Assembly: GCA_946807835.1 (NCBI GenBank)
Contig: OX327710.1
Location: 14,744,501 to 14,808,500, forward strand
Length of the DNA: 64,000 nucleotides
Source: Ailanthus altissimus
Lineage: Eukaryota; Streptophyta; Magnoliopsida; Sapindales; Simaroubaceae
Reading direction: 5' to 3'
Part shown: positions 23,330-34,028 of the stretch, piece by piece
How the letters are laid out: the number at the start of each line of letters is the position of its first letter
How positions within the stretch are numbered: position 1 is the stretch's first letter
Program-made: the position numbers and the translations under genes
The notes under the pieces: generated by a model
Seen by the model: only the letters and a program-made list of their open reading frames with translations
What the model was told of the DNA's origin: nothing
Database searches by the model: none

Positions 23330-25510
23330 AAGATCAGAATCCTTAAATGATACGGAGCTATGGTATGAGTTTTGGTTATATAGGTGTGAAACGCTTATCC
23401 GTCTAGTTAAGAATGGTTGGATTCCTAATCTAACCATATAGACTTAACTAGTTTATGAATAATGTATTCACGTAGATGGCCAAATATATACCAGAATGTA
23501 CATCATATCTCTTTGATTAGATCAAGGAAGTGAATACATAAACAACATATTTTTTATTTGTTTAAGGAAGAATGAGATTCTCACTCATTATAGTCCTCCG
23601 GGTAATCCACATGATAATGAGTGTTACCGATCTATATCTATGAAAATATGCTCCAAATACAACTGCTTATTAAGTAGAGTTCCATCAGAAGTTATTACTT
23701 CCATTCCGTATGAGATACAGAAAGGAAGGAAGCCGTATTTTAAGTAAGTTAATATTTGGGCTTGTTTTGTAAGAGTTACTTAGCAGGATAAACCGCACCC
23801 AAGAGATACAAGTATAAGTTCATTATGTATCCTATGATTCAATAGGATACTAGTTCTATGATTTAGAGAACCGAAGTGTGTTCGTTTCTCGGTATACTAC
23901 TATTTTAAAGAAAGAGTTTCTCTTGGATTGTGGGAATTATAGAAATATTGAACTTAATAAAGTCAATCTAGAAATCAATGAACCAACGATGGAAACTCAG
24001 GCTCAATTAAGTAGTGATCTTTTAGCGCACTTCTAAATAGGTCGAAAAGGATGTCTAGGTCACCTTTTAGGTATGGTTGATGCTTGAAGGTGAACTTGGA
24101 GTTTTCTTAGTAGAATAAAATAATCTTTAGACCTATAGAGAGACGATGTTAGACATCGATTCGGCAAGCAGCAAAAAGCCATGAAAGCAATATTGATTAT
24201 ATGCATCAGAATCAAGTCTGGGACTTGGTAAAACTACCTGAGAGAATTGTTCTCATTGGTTGTAAAGAATTTACAAAGAGGTAGTGGGAGCTAGATTGAA
24301 GGTAGAGACCTTCTAAGCTCTGTATTAGTTCTAGAAAATCAATCCTCAGTGATTTGAGATCACTAAGATAAAACTTTTAAACCAATATTGATGCTAAAAT
24401 TGATTAATATTATTGACTATTGCAGCATATTATGACTTTGAAGTTTTGTAGATGGATGTAAAGAAGGCATTTCGAAATGGATATCTCAAGTAACAGATAT
24501 TCATAGAACAGCCTGAAGATTTTACATCCGGCCAGACTGCTGATTTAGTGTGCATAAAAAGTTAATGTGAGCATAATAGTCTTCTTAATACTCTTTGTTG
24601 AAAACATGCTAGTTATTGAGAATGATGTTAGTATGTTAGAATCGGTCAGAAGTAACTCGTAAGAATTTTTTCATAAATGATTTAAGAGAGACTTCCTTTA
24701 TACTAGGTATAAATCTTTATAAAGATAGAGCTAGGAAGCTCATATGACTCTCTTAAATCATTTCACATCAATAGCGTCTGAAAAAAATAGTTTGTTAACT
24801 ATGAGATAGTCAATGTGTCTTTTGGACTTGGTGTTCATCTTTGGAGGAGAGTGTCTCTTCAGATGGAAGATGAGAAAGTTAGAGTGTCTAACACACTAGA
24901 TACATCAGCTCTTCAGAGATTGATGTATACTATGATGTGTTTGAGACATGAGATCAGTTTGGTTGTAATAGTTACGAGCCGAGTTCAGTCTGATACAGGT
25001 GACTGCCATTTGATGGTAGTCAAACATATCCTAAGGTACCTTGAGGGTACAAATGACAAGTTTCTCAAATGTGGAGAAAGTAACTTACAAATAAGAAGAT
25101 GCATGGAGTCAGACTTTTAGTCTGATCTAGATGATGGAGAGTCTACGTCTGGGAATATGCTCATTCTCAATAGTACTAAGTAAGTTGAAATTGTACCAAA
25201 CTGGGATTCACTGTTACTTTATCAGATTAGCGGAGCAGAAGCGGCAGTAAAGATTCATAGGTTTATCGCTGACCTTGGAAGAGTTCCAAGACAGATAGAT
25301 CATATCCCATAATTTTGCGACAAAACAAAGCCATTGTACAAGCCAACGTGCCAAGGGCACACCAGTACTTTAATTATGTTGAGAGGAGTCTCACATAACT
25401 AGAGGGATCTTGGTGAAGGAGATGTGATTATTCATAGAAGTGTTCTATAAATAATTTAGCGGAACCACTTTCTAAGGCCATAACTCTAATGGTGTTTGTG
25501 AAACACGTAG
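23330..25510 (+). pseudogene. Copia pol remnant (integrase, RT, RNase H)
   Basis: The GAG-pre-integrase motif is readable at about 23345-23450 (TLIRLVKNGWIPNL), and an integrase C-region at 23690-23760 (VPSEVITSIPYEIQKGRKPY). RT begins near 24140. QMDVKKAFRNGYLK at about 24450-24490 holds the first RT aspartate, followed by 'QIFIEQPEDF'. The RT/RNase H connection is at 24815-25120: ALQRLMYTMMCLRHEIS (usual 'GSLMYAM.CTRPDI'), VVKHILRYLEGTND, then the RNase H 'DSDF' as ESDF. The YVDD region near 24590 is not readable. Numerous stops and shifts show it is inactive. Confidence 0.78.
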
Positions 25511-25544
25511 AGTCAATGTATATGAGATGCCATCAAGAATGGCA

Positions 25545-25562
25545 CTAAAGCAAGTGAGAGAT
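25545..25562 (+). other. Polypurine tract
   Basis: AAAGCAAGTGAGAGAT directly precedes the TG of the 3' LTR. Confidence 0.65.
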
Positions 25563-27679
25563 TGTTAGGGTCGGTGCTTACGTGCCATCCCTGAATGTAT
25601 ATATACTTGTGTATTTATACAAGTGTATATTCCTATTAACTTGCTAATACCCATTTATATGGTACCATGCAATGTAACGTTACAGACGTTGTAAATTTGA
25701 AGGAGTTCAGATTAGATCTAAAAGAGTTTAGAAAAGAACTTACAGTTAGCCACATTGAGACATATAATTGTTAAATGTTAGCACAGCTCAGTGTTAGCTG
25801 GTTATAATACTCAACAGATCCAAGAGTTAGAGCCTTATCTGTAATGGGACATAGACCTGAGAATATACTAGTAACTGTATAGTTGCAAGAGTTGCAATCG
25901 GGTGCCAAGAAATGCAAGTTGCGCAAGTATGTTCTCAAATAATTATCCCTGATCTATTTTTGTTGATGCAGGTCTGTTGGTGAATACCTTTATATATAGA
26001 TCAGCATATGTCGTACCTGTAAGGTATAAATGGTCGTTCCTAGCCGATCGTGAGCTTGGAGCTCGTATTGACATATGGGTATCCAGTTAGAACTAGATAT
26101 GGGATAGACTCACGAGGGCCTCCGATAGACATCCTATATAAGTCGTCAACGGAGGGTCCTCTCGAGTTGAGTAGTATACGTGGTCCTTTGACCTGAGTGC
26201 CACGGTGGATTTGTAAGTGATCCACCATACTTTGGTTCTACTATGTCACAGACCTTTCATGGTGTGACCGCTGAGTGTCGCTAGGTATGGTCCGATGCTT
26301 ATGGAGTTTGGTGTGTACAAATATGGGATCCGTTAGCTCGCATATAGAGTTAGATATCCGGATGCTTCGAGATTGTATCTCAGAAAGTCTTGTGGCCACA
26401 AGCAATCATTTTGGAAAAGAGTTTTGCCAGGGTGGAACAATATGGCAAAATAGTTTGCGCATATTGTTCAGTGAGATACGAGTCTGGAGATAAGACATGG
26501 ATGAGCACTAGGGGATTTGACGGTGATAATCTATGTCCCCGCACATTCAGGATATCATGACGGAATGACTATATGTATGCATTGTAACCTCACCTTGTAT
26601 GGTTCAACGCGTTAATTTGTATATCTGTGACGTGTGCGTAGGGTATTGCTCACAGACTTATGGAATAGTTTCATTTGACAAATCAGACATAGGACCTAAG
26701 GAGTCCCCTGATATAGAGTGTACTCGTTGTGCTCTAGAACAGCGTGCTGAATTAAATTGTTTAATCTAGCAATATTTAACACTACTACGGGAATACGTAC
26801 GTGTTTGTATATAAGTGTTAAATATAACAATTAGTCAATAATTAATTGTATAATGAGACGTAGCGTATTGTGGACCCTTAGTTGAGTTTACTCAAATGTG
26901 GAATTGATGGGATCCACTAAAATGTAAACTTGGTAACTATTTATAAAATGCAAAATGGTCATTTTTCATAATTAAATAATAAAAATATCTCTCTTATTAT
27001 ATTATATAATATTTATTATATGATATTATATATATTAATATTTTATTTTGGATGTCATATAGTTAGCACCCATTTATATTATTATATTATATATTATATT
27101 ATTATGTTATATATATATATATATATGTATAATGAGAGAAAGGTTTGAAATTGAAATTTTGAATTGGTGTGTTTTTCTTATGGGAAATGGAGAAGAGAGA
27201 AACGGAAATTATAGGGAAAGAGAAGAGAAAGAAAAGGAGAAGAAAGAAAGAAAGGAAGAAGAAAGAAAAAAGAAAGAAAAAAATAGAAAAAATAAAATTA
27301 TTTTATTTTTCTTTTTCATTTTGTATCATTTTGGAGAAAATGATAAAAACACACATTGACTATTTTAGAGTTTAAGAGTTAAACTCAGTACTGCGTATAG
27401 GGCTGTTGTTCTAGCTCACCAAATCCATCGTATTGGTGACTAGAACTGTCAGCGAGTTAGTTTCTATGTGAACTCTGAGAAAATGCGTATATAACATTAC
27501 ACGTTGAGGTGAGTTTTCTGTCCTATAAATATATTAATGCAATTATTATATTTTATTTATGATGTTTATTGTAAGTGTCACGCTTCCGTCGGACTTAAAT
27601 ATGTATTTAATATGTATTTAAACAATAAACATAATAACATATACATACACCTACGTATATTAAATCCGTCATCAATACT
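25563..27679 (+). repeat. 3' LTR of the large copia element
   Basis: It starts TGTTAGGGTCGGTGC and is collinear with 19392-21515, including the (AT)n tract (about 27107-27127) and a purine-rich tract (27185-27295). The end is taken at about 27674-27679. Confidence 0.82.
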
Positions 27680-27769
27680 ATATATTGTTCCACCAACCCA
27701 CGTAGTCTTTACAAAAGTTTGTCATCATTTAATATTTAAAAAAAATATTTAAAAATATTTGAAGCGTCA
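27680..27769 (-). repeat. Gypsy 5' LTR, piece 3 of 3
   Basis: TTCCACCAACCCACGTAGTC and the following A-rich stretch align with ATTCACCAGCCCATGTAACC at 12505-12589. Its top end, GAAGCGTCA, gives the LTR TG on the minus strand. Confidence 0.65.
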
Positions 27770-29480
27770 CACCTACCTAACTTGAATTCTTTGATGTCAT
27801 GAGTTGGGTTAGTCTCAAATTCTCCAAGGTCAGAACATCACTAGGTGTATGAAGAATTCGAGTCATGGGAAGCATGGGTTCTCATCTTAGTTAAAGTCTT
27901 CTTCGGAGTGCAGTATATTACCAAGTTTAGCAATGGTTGGATGAAGGGAGAATTGTGTGGCTAGATTAGGAATTGCTCCCGGTTCATTAAGAATTATGCT
28001 CAATGATCGTAAATCGAGCACGAGCCAAATATAAACTAGGTTGGATATCGAGCATAAATTAACTTTAGATGGGTTTGGCCACTTTAACTTTTAGTGAGTC
28101 TAAGCAAAATCATTTTGAGCTGGGCCCAAAATTCTGGAACAACAAAAATATTTATCATTTTTTAATTGACTTACTTTTTATAAATTAAAAAGTAATTTAC
28201 TATTGTCTCAAATGAGTGTCTAATTTCAGACCATTATAGGCTGTAAAAAGATGAATTGATACATCATACAAACTTCTATATTCACATTACTGTATTTTGC
28301 ATCTCGAGATATTATAGGATATAGTAACATATAGCATGCCCTTGAGATAAAGGTTATGTGTAGTTATAAATGTTATTTAACGATAATCATATATTCGGAT
28401 TTATGTTGATGTTTGGAATTTAAATTTTTTTCTTAAATTCAAAAATAAAAAAATAAATGGTTGCGTAATCGTCAAGTTATTAAGGTAATAAAATGCAAAG
28501 TAAAAAATTTTAAAAAAAATTTAAGGTTCTAAATCTATATTAGTGGACAAAGATAATCGTTTAAAAGTAATTAAAACGCTTATCACATAATCATGCAAAA
28601 TATTTTGAAAAGTCAACATAAGTCACTCAATAATTAGTTGGACTCGCATACATTGAGCTGTTTGTAATCGATTTGACTTCGATAGATAATTTGTGGTGAT
28701 CATTTTGTCCCTTTTTAAAGCAGAATAGCTAGGCTGAACCTGTGTAGGTACAGTTTTTAATTAATTTCAAAAATTGCTTTCAATGGCTGAAGAACATTTT
28801 CCCGCGGTCAAAAAGTTCTTACTAATCTATACACTAAACAGTCTTCCCCTTATGCCAATCTCAACTTGCCGGATTAATTATTAGATTTTAGTATTTTATC
28901 TAATTATTATCAATTTAAAATATCTCTTAATTTAGAATATTTCTCATTTTATCAACTTTTATATTATAGTTGTAATTTTTATGTATTATTATTTTTATAT
29001 AATTTAAAATTTTAATATTTATATAAAAATTATCTCTTGTAATTATTATTTAAAGTGAAAATATAAAGACTTCAATTTCTCTAATCAATGCTATAGTTCT
29101 AAATTATCTAATATTAATCATATACAAAGGCGATTCACAAAGTGTTTCCCTTTTTTATATAACCAGATTCAAAAAAGTGTTAATTTTTTTTTATTTATAA
29201 AAGTTGTTGCTAATTGCTAACACAGAATCTTATAAATACGAATATTTAGCATTCTTTGCTTGTGTGGTCCAAATTAATTAATCACAAAGGAAAAATAAAA
29301 TTTTGAATCCATTTTTTCCACAGAATGTTTTTATTATAAATTGCTACTTAAGAAAATCTTTTATGGATTTTTGGGTCGATTTGAAACATTCTTTTGTAAT
29401 TTTATGGTTGTCAGGGGGCATTATCTTAAGCAAAAAAAAAAAAACTCTTTTTTGTTAAAGAATCCACCGTCTTAAATAGC
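27770..29480. other. Intergenic; one possible decayed LTR
   Basis: Mostly AT-rich with no gene. The segment of about 28880-29085 ends AATATAAAGACTTCAATTTC, which resembles the end of the small LTRs at 34.1 and 35.5 kb, so a decayed solo copy is possible. Confidence 0.4.
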
Positions 29481-30240
29481 TTTATTTTAAAAGTTGTCCA
29501 AACAAAATGACCAAACCCTAGCTGCCTTAGTCCCTCCCATCTCCACCAAGAGGGGTCTTTGGTCCTCTCTCCGGTGGACTTCCTTCTCTCTTCTTAAAGT
29601 TTTTTTTCCCCCTTTCGATTTACTTTTTGTTTCCTTTGTTTCATTTCTTTCTGTTTTGTTTTATTTCTTTTTCGTCTCCCTCTGCATCTTTGGCCGGTGA
29701 TCTAATCTTGAAAAGAACCAAGCGAGTCTCATTGGTCCTCCTGCATTTCCTTTAACCTTGACCATCGTAGCTTGGCCCGACGTGACTCGAAGGCATCCAA
29801 CCAAATCTTTGGGGCCACGACTGATCTTCTTGGCCTACCTCGGCCTTGGCCGAGCCTTTGTCAGCTCCATCAAGCCTCGTCGGAGTCCACCGCCACTGTC
29901 CTTCCTCTGGCGCAACAGCTCTTGAAATTGCCGCTGTTGCCATCCATATTTTTGGATAATAACCAATGCCTCTCGAGCAACAATTGCTCACAAAGCAACT
30001 GGTCAGCCTAGATCTGGTGGGGAAGAAACTTTCGACGGCAATAAAAAACTTCTCCCATTGCCATCTGACCTTATTTAGTTTTTTCAATTTGATGTTGGTT
30101 TTTTGAATGAGGTTTTGATTAAGTTTAATATGTAATATTTGAAGGATGTAAAATCTCGTGTGGTAGTGTTTTTGTATTTCCTTCCTACGTGAGGGATGCT
30201 TTATCTTGCATGGCATTTTTTGATTTTTAGAATAAAATCT
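29481..30240. other. GC-rich island of unknown origin
   Basis: Sequence around 29500-30040 is much richer in C/G than its surroundings (CCTCGGCCTTGGCCGAGCC near 29840). It starts near CAAACCCTAGCTGCC. Frames of 68-154 codons exist on both strands but carry no motif I recognise. It may be a transposon leader, an old gene 5' region or a gene fragment. Confidence 0.35.
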
Positions 30241-31479
30241 TTCGATCAGGGTTAAATAAAATCTTGCTAGGGGTTTATATTTTCATCTTTTGCGAGGTCT
30301 ATGTTTCTCCTTTTTAAAACAATCTATGTTTTTCTTTTTTTTGAAAGGATCTATGTTTTTTTTATTAGGGTTGACTTTCTCTAATATAGGATATAATTAT
30401 TGCTTTTTTTTGTAAGAGTTTAAGTTCGAGTATGTATAAATGTGCAAATATAATATTTTATCTTAATAATTCATTGTTTGTAGTATCAAAAGTCATTTGA
30501 TATGATATCTTTAATATTCATCAATAATATAATATCAATGTTTTTTTTTTTAAAATGTTATCCAAGAAAACTTGAATTTAATCTTTTAATTTTTTTTAAA
30601 CCGTCAACAAGTATCACACATTTTAAAAATCTTAGTTCTTTATAATGGTTCAAGAAAAAAAAAACTTCAAGAAGGTTTTGATAATTTTAATCCCGTAAGA
30701 AAGTCTTTTTCTCGATGGCTTTGTTAATTAACTATAAAAAAATGCTTCCACATTCCCTGACAATGGTTTCAATATACAAAATTTGGTGAAAGTTGCCGAA
30801 AAAATTTATTAACAAACGTGTTATCAAGTTAACAAATTTAGTCAAAATCTCATTCCTAAAACTAAATTCTTAATAGGAGTAAGTTGAATATCGACTCATC
30901 TACATGGTAAATACAAATTTAATTAGGATTTAGGTGTACATAGAATTTAATCTCTATTATAACAACGCATGCATTGGTAAATTCTAGTAAATTATATAGA
31001 TGGGTTTTTCGCGTGACACAAAGTCGCAAAGTTAGCTAATAATACTTGAGCGGATGGGCTGACGTATATGTTAGCTAAAGTTTATAACATATACATCCCC
31101 AATTAATGTATAGCACGTTCCATTTATTGAACAGTATTCGACAGTGATGAACAGATATTAGAGAACTGTTCGGTTTGCCGAAATAAAAATTGACTGAACT
31201 GGCATGGTTGATCTATGACTGAAAATAGAGTTTTAGTAAAATTTCGAGCCATGAACAGTGAACGGAGGTGGATGAATAGTGACTAAACAGTACCGATGGT
31301 TGATGAACAATGACAAATTCTGACAAAGAGAGAACGGGAATGAAATTAGTTTTGAGTATAAAGAAGAGGTCAAAGATTGTATGACTCTATAATAGTTGTT
31401 AGGGAAGAGGTGAATAGTGAGTGAACAATACTGTTTCAGTGAAAATTCGAAAGAGAATAAGGAGGCCAAAGATCTTATA
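30241..31479. other. Intergenic; lower part is a retroelement leader
   Basis: 30241-31100 shows nothing recognisable. 31120-31479 is the presumed leader downstream (minus strand) of the LTR at 31492-31739. It is marked by repeated ACTGTTCA/TTCACTATT motifs, for example near 31135, 31245 and 31415. Confidence 0.45.
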
Positions 31480-31491
31480 GCTTTGATATCA
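31480..31491 (-). other. Primer-binding site, minus strand
   Basis: The minus-strand sequence TGATATCAAAGC abuts the LTR end TTTTAACA with no spacer. It matches TGGTATCAGAGC at 9 of 12 or better. Confidence 0.65.
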
Positions 31492-31739
31492 TGTTAAAAG
31501 TTAAAAAACACGAAAGAGTGAAAGATGAGAGAGTTGAGAGAAAATTAATAACCACCAATGAACTACATTTTTATTAATAAGGTTATTATGAAATGATTAC
31601 AGAATAAATTTTTATATAAGCTTCAATCTAAATTAATTATAATATAAATACAAATATATAATAATTAACAATTGTGATTATAGAATGTGAACAAAGAAAT
31701 ATAAAATAAATAATGGTAATTATATTATTATCTTTAACA
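31492..31739 (-). repeat. Small LTR (248 bp) of a truncated element
   Basis: On the minus strand it runs TGTTAAAGATAATAA ... TTTTTAACTTTTAACA and is followed by a primer-binding site. It contains a TATATAAAAATTT promoter-like box. No second LTR was found downstream, so the element is truncated or solo with its leader. Confidence 0.65.
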
Positions 31740-32251
31740 TTTTTTAAATCTAGTCCCGAAACAAAATACACAATTTCAATTTCTTTCCTTAGTATGCTTG
31801 CATGCTACTTTAGGCGATGAGAGTGCTGTTGAGTTGACTTCAACACAAAGAAAGAACAAAGGAAAAAAATTCTGCCAAGATCAGTATGCTCAAGTTTGGA
31901 ATTCTTCACGTACGCTAAAGTTTGCCAACTATTAATACAAAGCATATCATGGCCGTTTAATTTCTTGTGGGATTAATTTTCTTCATAATTGGGGATTCAA
32001 GAACTCTAGCTTATTTGTAATTTAATTTATACTTTTGACGCTAGTTTGAGATTCCTGACGAAATATTCCAATGCGTTGGCACAAATCATTAGAAACTTTT
32101 ATTGACAGTCAAAGCAACACATACATGATCGATTAAATACAAAATTTAATCTCGCCTACATACATACATACATACATATAGAAATGAATCACAACTTTAT
32201 TCTGTATAAAATGGTGAAGGATAAGAATCAGAAATTTCTCTAAACGTATTT
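31740..32251. other. Intergenic / 3' region of the phytocyanin gene
   Basis: No gene is seen. A short (CATA)n tract lies at 32160-32177. The part nearest 32251 is probably the phytocyanin 3' UTR. Confidence 0.5.
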
Positions 32252-33182
32252 CTAAAAGAAGCTCTGTATAACAATAGCCAACATGGAGACCAGAACACTA
32301 GCCAAAACAATAGACAACGAAGATTCAGTGATGAAGGTGGAATTAGTTGGCGGAGTAGTGGAGCCAGTGGGACCGGCTGTCGGGCCTGATGTAGGAGCCG
32401 GAGTGCAATCAGCGGGTGTGCCGGAAGTGGGAGAAGGAGTGGTGGGAGTTGTTGGTGTTGGACTGCCGGTGGGGGAAGGTGAGCTTCCTGCAGTTGATGA
32501 TACTGTAATGACTAGTTTCTGGCCAAATTGGCAATGCTGGCTGAATGTACAAATGTAGTAGTGGTCGCCAGCGGAGTCTAGGGTGATGTTTGCAGGGCCG
32601 CTCGTGACTAGGTTTCCGATAGGGTTTGAGGAAGTGCATGCATCGTAGGATGCCTTTGGTACTCGTTGTACGTCATGCTCATTTGTGACAAAGTTGAAAG
32701 CTAAAATACAAACAAATTAATATATAGTAAGAGAGAGACAATAAGTAATATATTTTAATTAGTTCAAATAAAATTTTTATATTTATACGAGTAAAGTGAT
32801 CATTGCTTCCACACTCTTATATGCCTTTTTCTTTCAAATTCTTACAGAAGTACTCTCAAATTAATGCAAGTTGAATTTCCCATTTACATATGCTAAATGT
32901 TAAATAACTTTAAACCAATTGATAAATGCATAATTAAAAAAAATGAAAGCAATTGAATATGAAAGATCAGAGATCAAAGATGAGAAAACACTTACTTAGA
33001 ACATCACCAATCACAAATCTCTTACTAGCAGCCCAAGTTTCATAAGCCCCAGCACCACCACTCGTCGGAATAGTCCATCCCATACTATCTCCCACTACAT
33101 GCACCGTCTGCGCCTCCACAGATCCCATAGAAGCCACTGCCGCGATAACTCCAACAAAAACCACACAAACAAATTTCTCCAT
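32252..33182 (-). CDS. Stellacyanin-like phytocyanin (blue copper protein), GPI-anchored
   Basis: This encodes a small type I copper, electron-transfer protein of the plant phytocyanin family, attached to the outer plasma membrane face or wall. There are two exons, 32996-33182 and 32252-32700. The 295-bp intron has GTAAGT donor and TTTTAG acceptor and falls in the GDVL/TFNF motif, a familiar phytocyanin position. The spliced frame is 211 codons. A signal peptide covers residues 1-24 (cut after VEA), and the plastocyanin-like domain about 25-129. Copper ligands are His71 (NEHDV), Cys113, His118 (SQHC) and axial Gln123 (FGQK); Cys84-Cys119 is the likely disulfide. A Pro/Ser/Thr-rich arabinogalactan-like stretch (about 130-190) and a hydrophobic C-tail suggest a GPI anchor. 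Axial Gln indicates the stellacyanin subclass; uclacyanins have Met. The natural copper redox partner is unknown. Confidence 0.93.
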
Positions 33183-33295
33183 ATCTCTGTTTAAAGTAAA
33201 TTTAATTTGATAAGGCTTAGCTCTTTGATGAATATAATATTATTGTGTTTGTGCACAATTTAAAGATGAGATGCAATATTGTGAAGGTTTTAAAG

Positions 33296-33306
33296 TATTT
33301 ATATAG
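33296..33306 (-). promoter_or_regulatory. TATA box of the phytocyanin gene
   Basis: The minus-strand sequence CTATATAAATA lies about 115 bp upstream of the ATG at 33182, a normal plant core-promoter position. Confidence 0.6.
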
Positions 33307-34028
33307 TGTAGTTGTGCTTGAGTTAAGTAACTAGACGCGGCTTTGACGGGGAGATCAGGAGAAGCGACCAGGCACCAACGTAGAAGGTGAGCTAGCCATT
33401 GTTGATCGATGCCGGTCTTGTGTGTAAATTTGGTTGGGAGAGACCACTGCCTCTCTAATATGTCAATGGGGCCGTGACCCTTAAACTCAAGGTTGAAAGT
33501 GTCAACTTTAAAGGCTAATATGCATTGCATTTAATTTTGTTTATGGCATTGGCGGCCATGCAAATTCTGCGTATCATTCAAGGATAGTAAGTTGTAAGCT
33601 TGACTCGTCCTTTCTACGTAATTGGAAGGTTCTTCTTCACTAATTTGAATCTTGATCGTCTATACTATTCTTGTCCATAAAAAGAGGGGGGAAAAAACAT
33701 AGTATTTCTCAATTATTAGTTAATACTGAGAAATCTAAAACACATTATATAGTACCAACAAGTTCATAAATTTCTATTATACTTGCCTTTATTTTATGTA
33801 CTCTGTTATTGTACTGCACCAATAAAAACATTTTAAATTTATCAAGTAAAATTGTTATACCACATTATATGTACAACAAATAAATAAAGTTTTATTTTGA
33901 AAATTATTAGAAGAATTGATACTCTTATAGTATCTTCTTTTGTATTGAGTGTTATTTTATTTATATTCACTCATTTATGATATTGTTTCTGTAAAATAAT
34001 TTTTAAGTGAATATTCATATTAAGATAT
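33307..34028. other. Intergenic, upstream of the phytocyanin gene
   Basis: No frame or repeat boundary is recognised. The sequence turns AT-rich beyond 33690. Confidence 0.45.

Larger units (their letters stand above)
19392..27679 (+). mobile_element. Degenerate Ty1/copia element with ~2.1 kb LTRs
   Basis: LTRs are 19392-21515 and 25563-about 27679, each about 2.1 kb. They appear roughly 90% identical over the first 170 bp by eye. The internal region is 4.05 kb, with an intact primer-binding site and a coding remnant in the copia order. Flanks read ATATG (19387-19391) and ATATA (27680-27684), a 4/5 match if the 3' LTR ends at 27679; the exact 3' end is uncertain by about 5 bp. Long LTRs and RT motifs such as YDFEVLQMDVKKAF suggest the Angela/TAR/Bianca side of copia. 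That lineage call is tentative. Confidence 0.85.
12100..27769 (-). mobile_element. Internally deleted Ty3/gypsy chromovirus-like element carrying nested insertions
   Basis: On the minus strand the order is 5' LTR (upper end), primer-binding site, gag, protease, fragmentary RT/integrase and 3' LTR (lower end). The 3' LTR is whole (12100-12589, 490 bp). The 5' LTR lies in three pieces, 15070-15105, 19019-19391 and 27680-27769, separated by two large insertions. The pieces total about 499 bp, or about 489 bp after subtracting the two 5-bp target duplications, which agrees with the whole LTR. The internal region is only 2.5 kb because most of RT, RNase H and integrase is deleted. No target-site duplication of the gypsy element itself is evident (TTCGA versus CACCT). 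Confidence 0.82.

Noticed and set aside
29752..30216. 154-codon minus-strand frame in the GC-rich island
   Set aside because: No domain and no splice context. The overlapping plus-strand frame is equally plausible, so I left it as an unexplained island.
32283..32639. Frames overlapping phytocyanin exon 2 in other phases
   Set aside because: They are shadows of the Pro/Ser/Thr-rich exon. The spliced minus-strand frame has all copper ligands.
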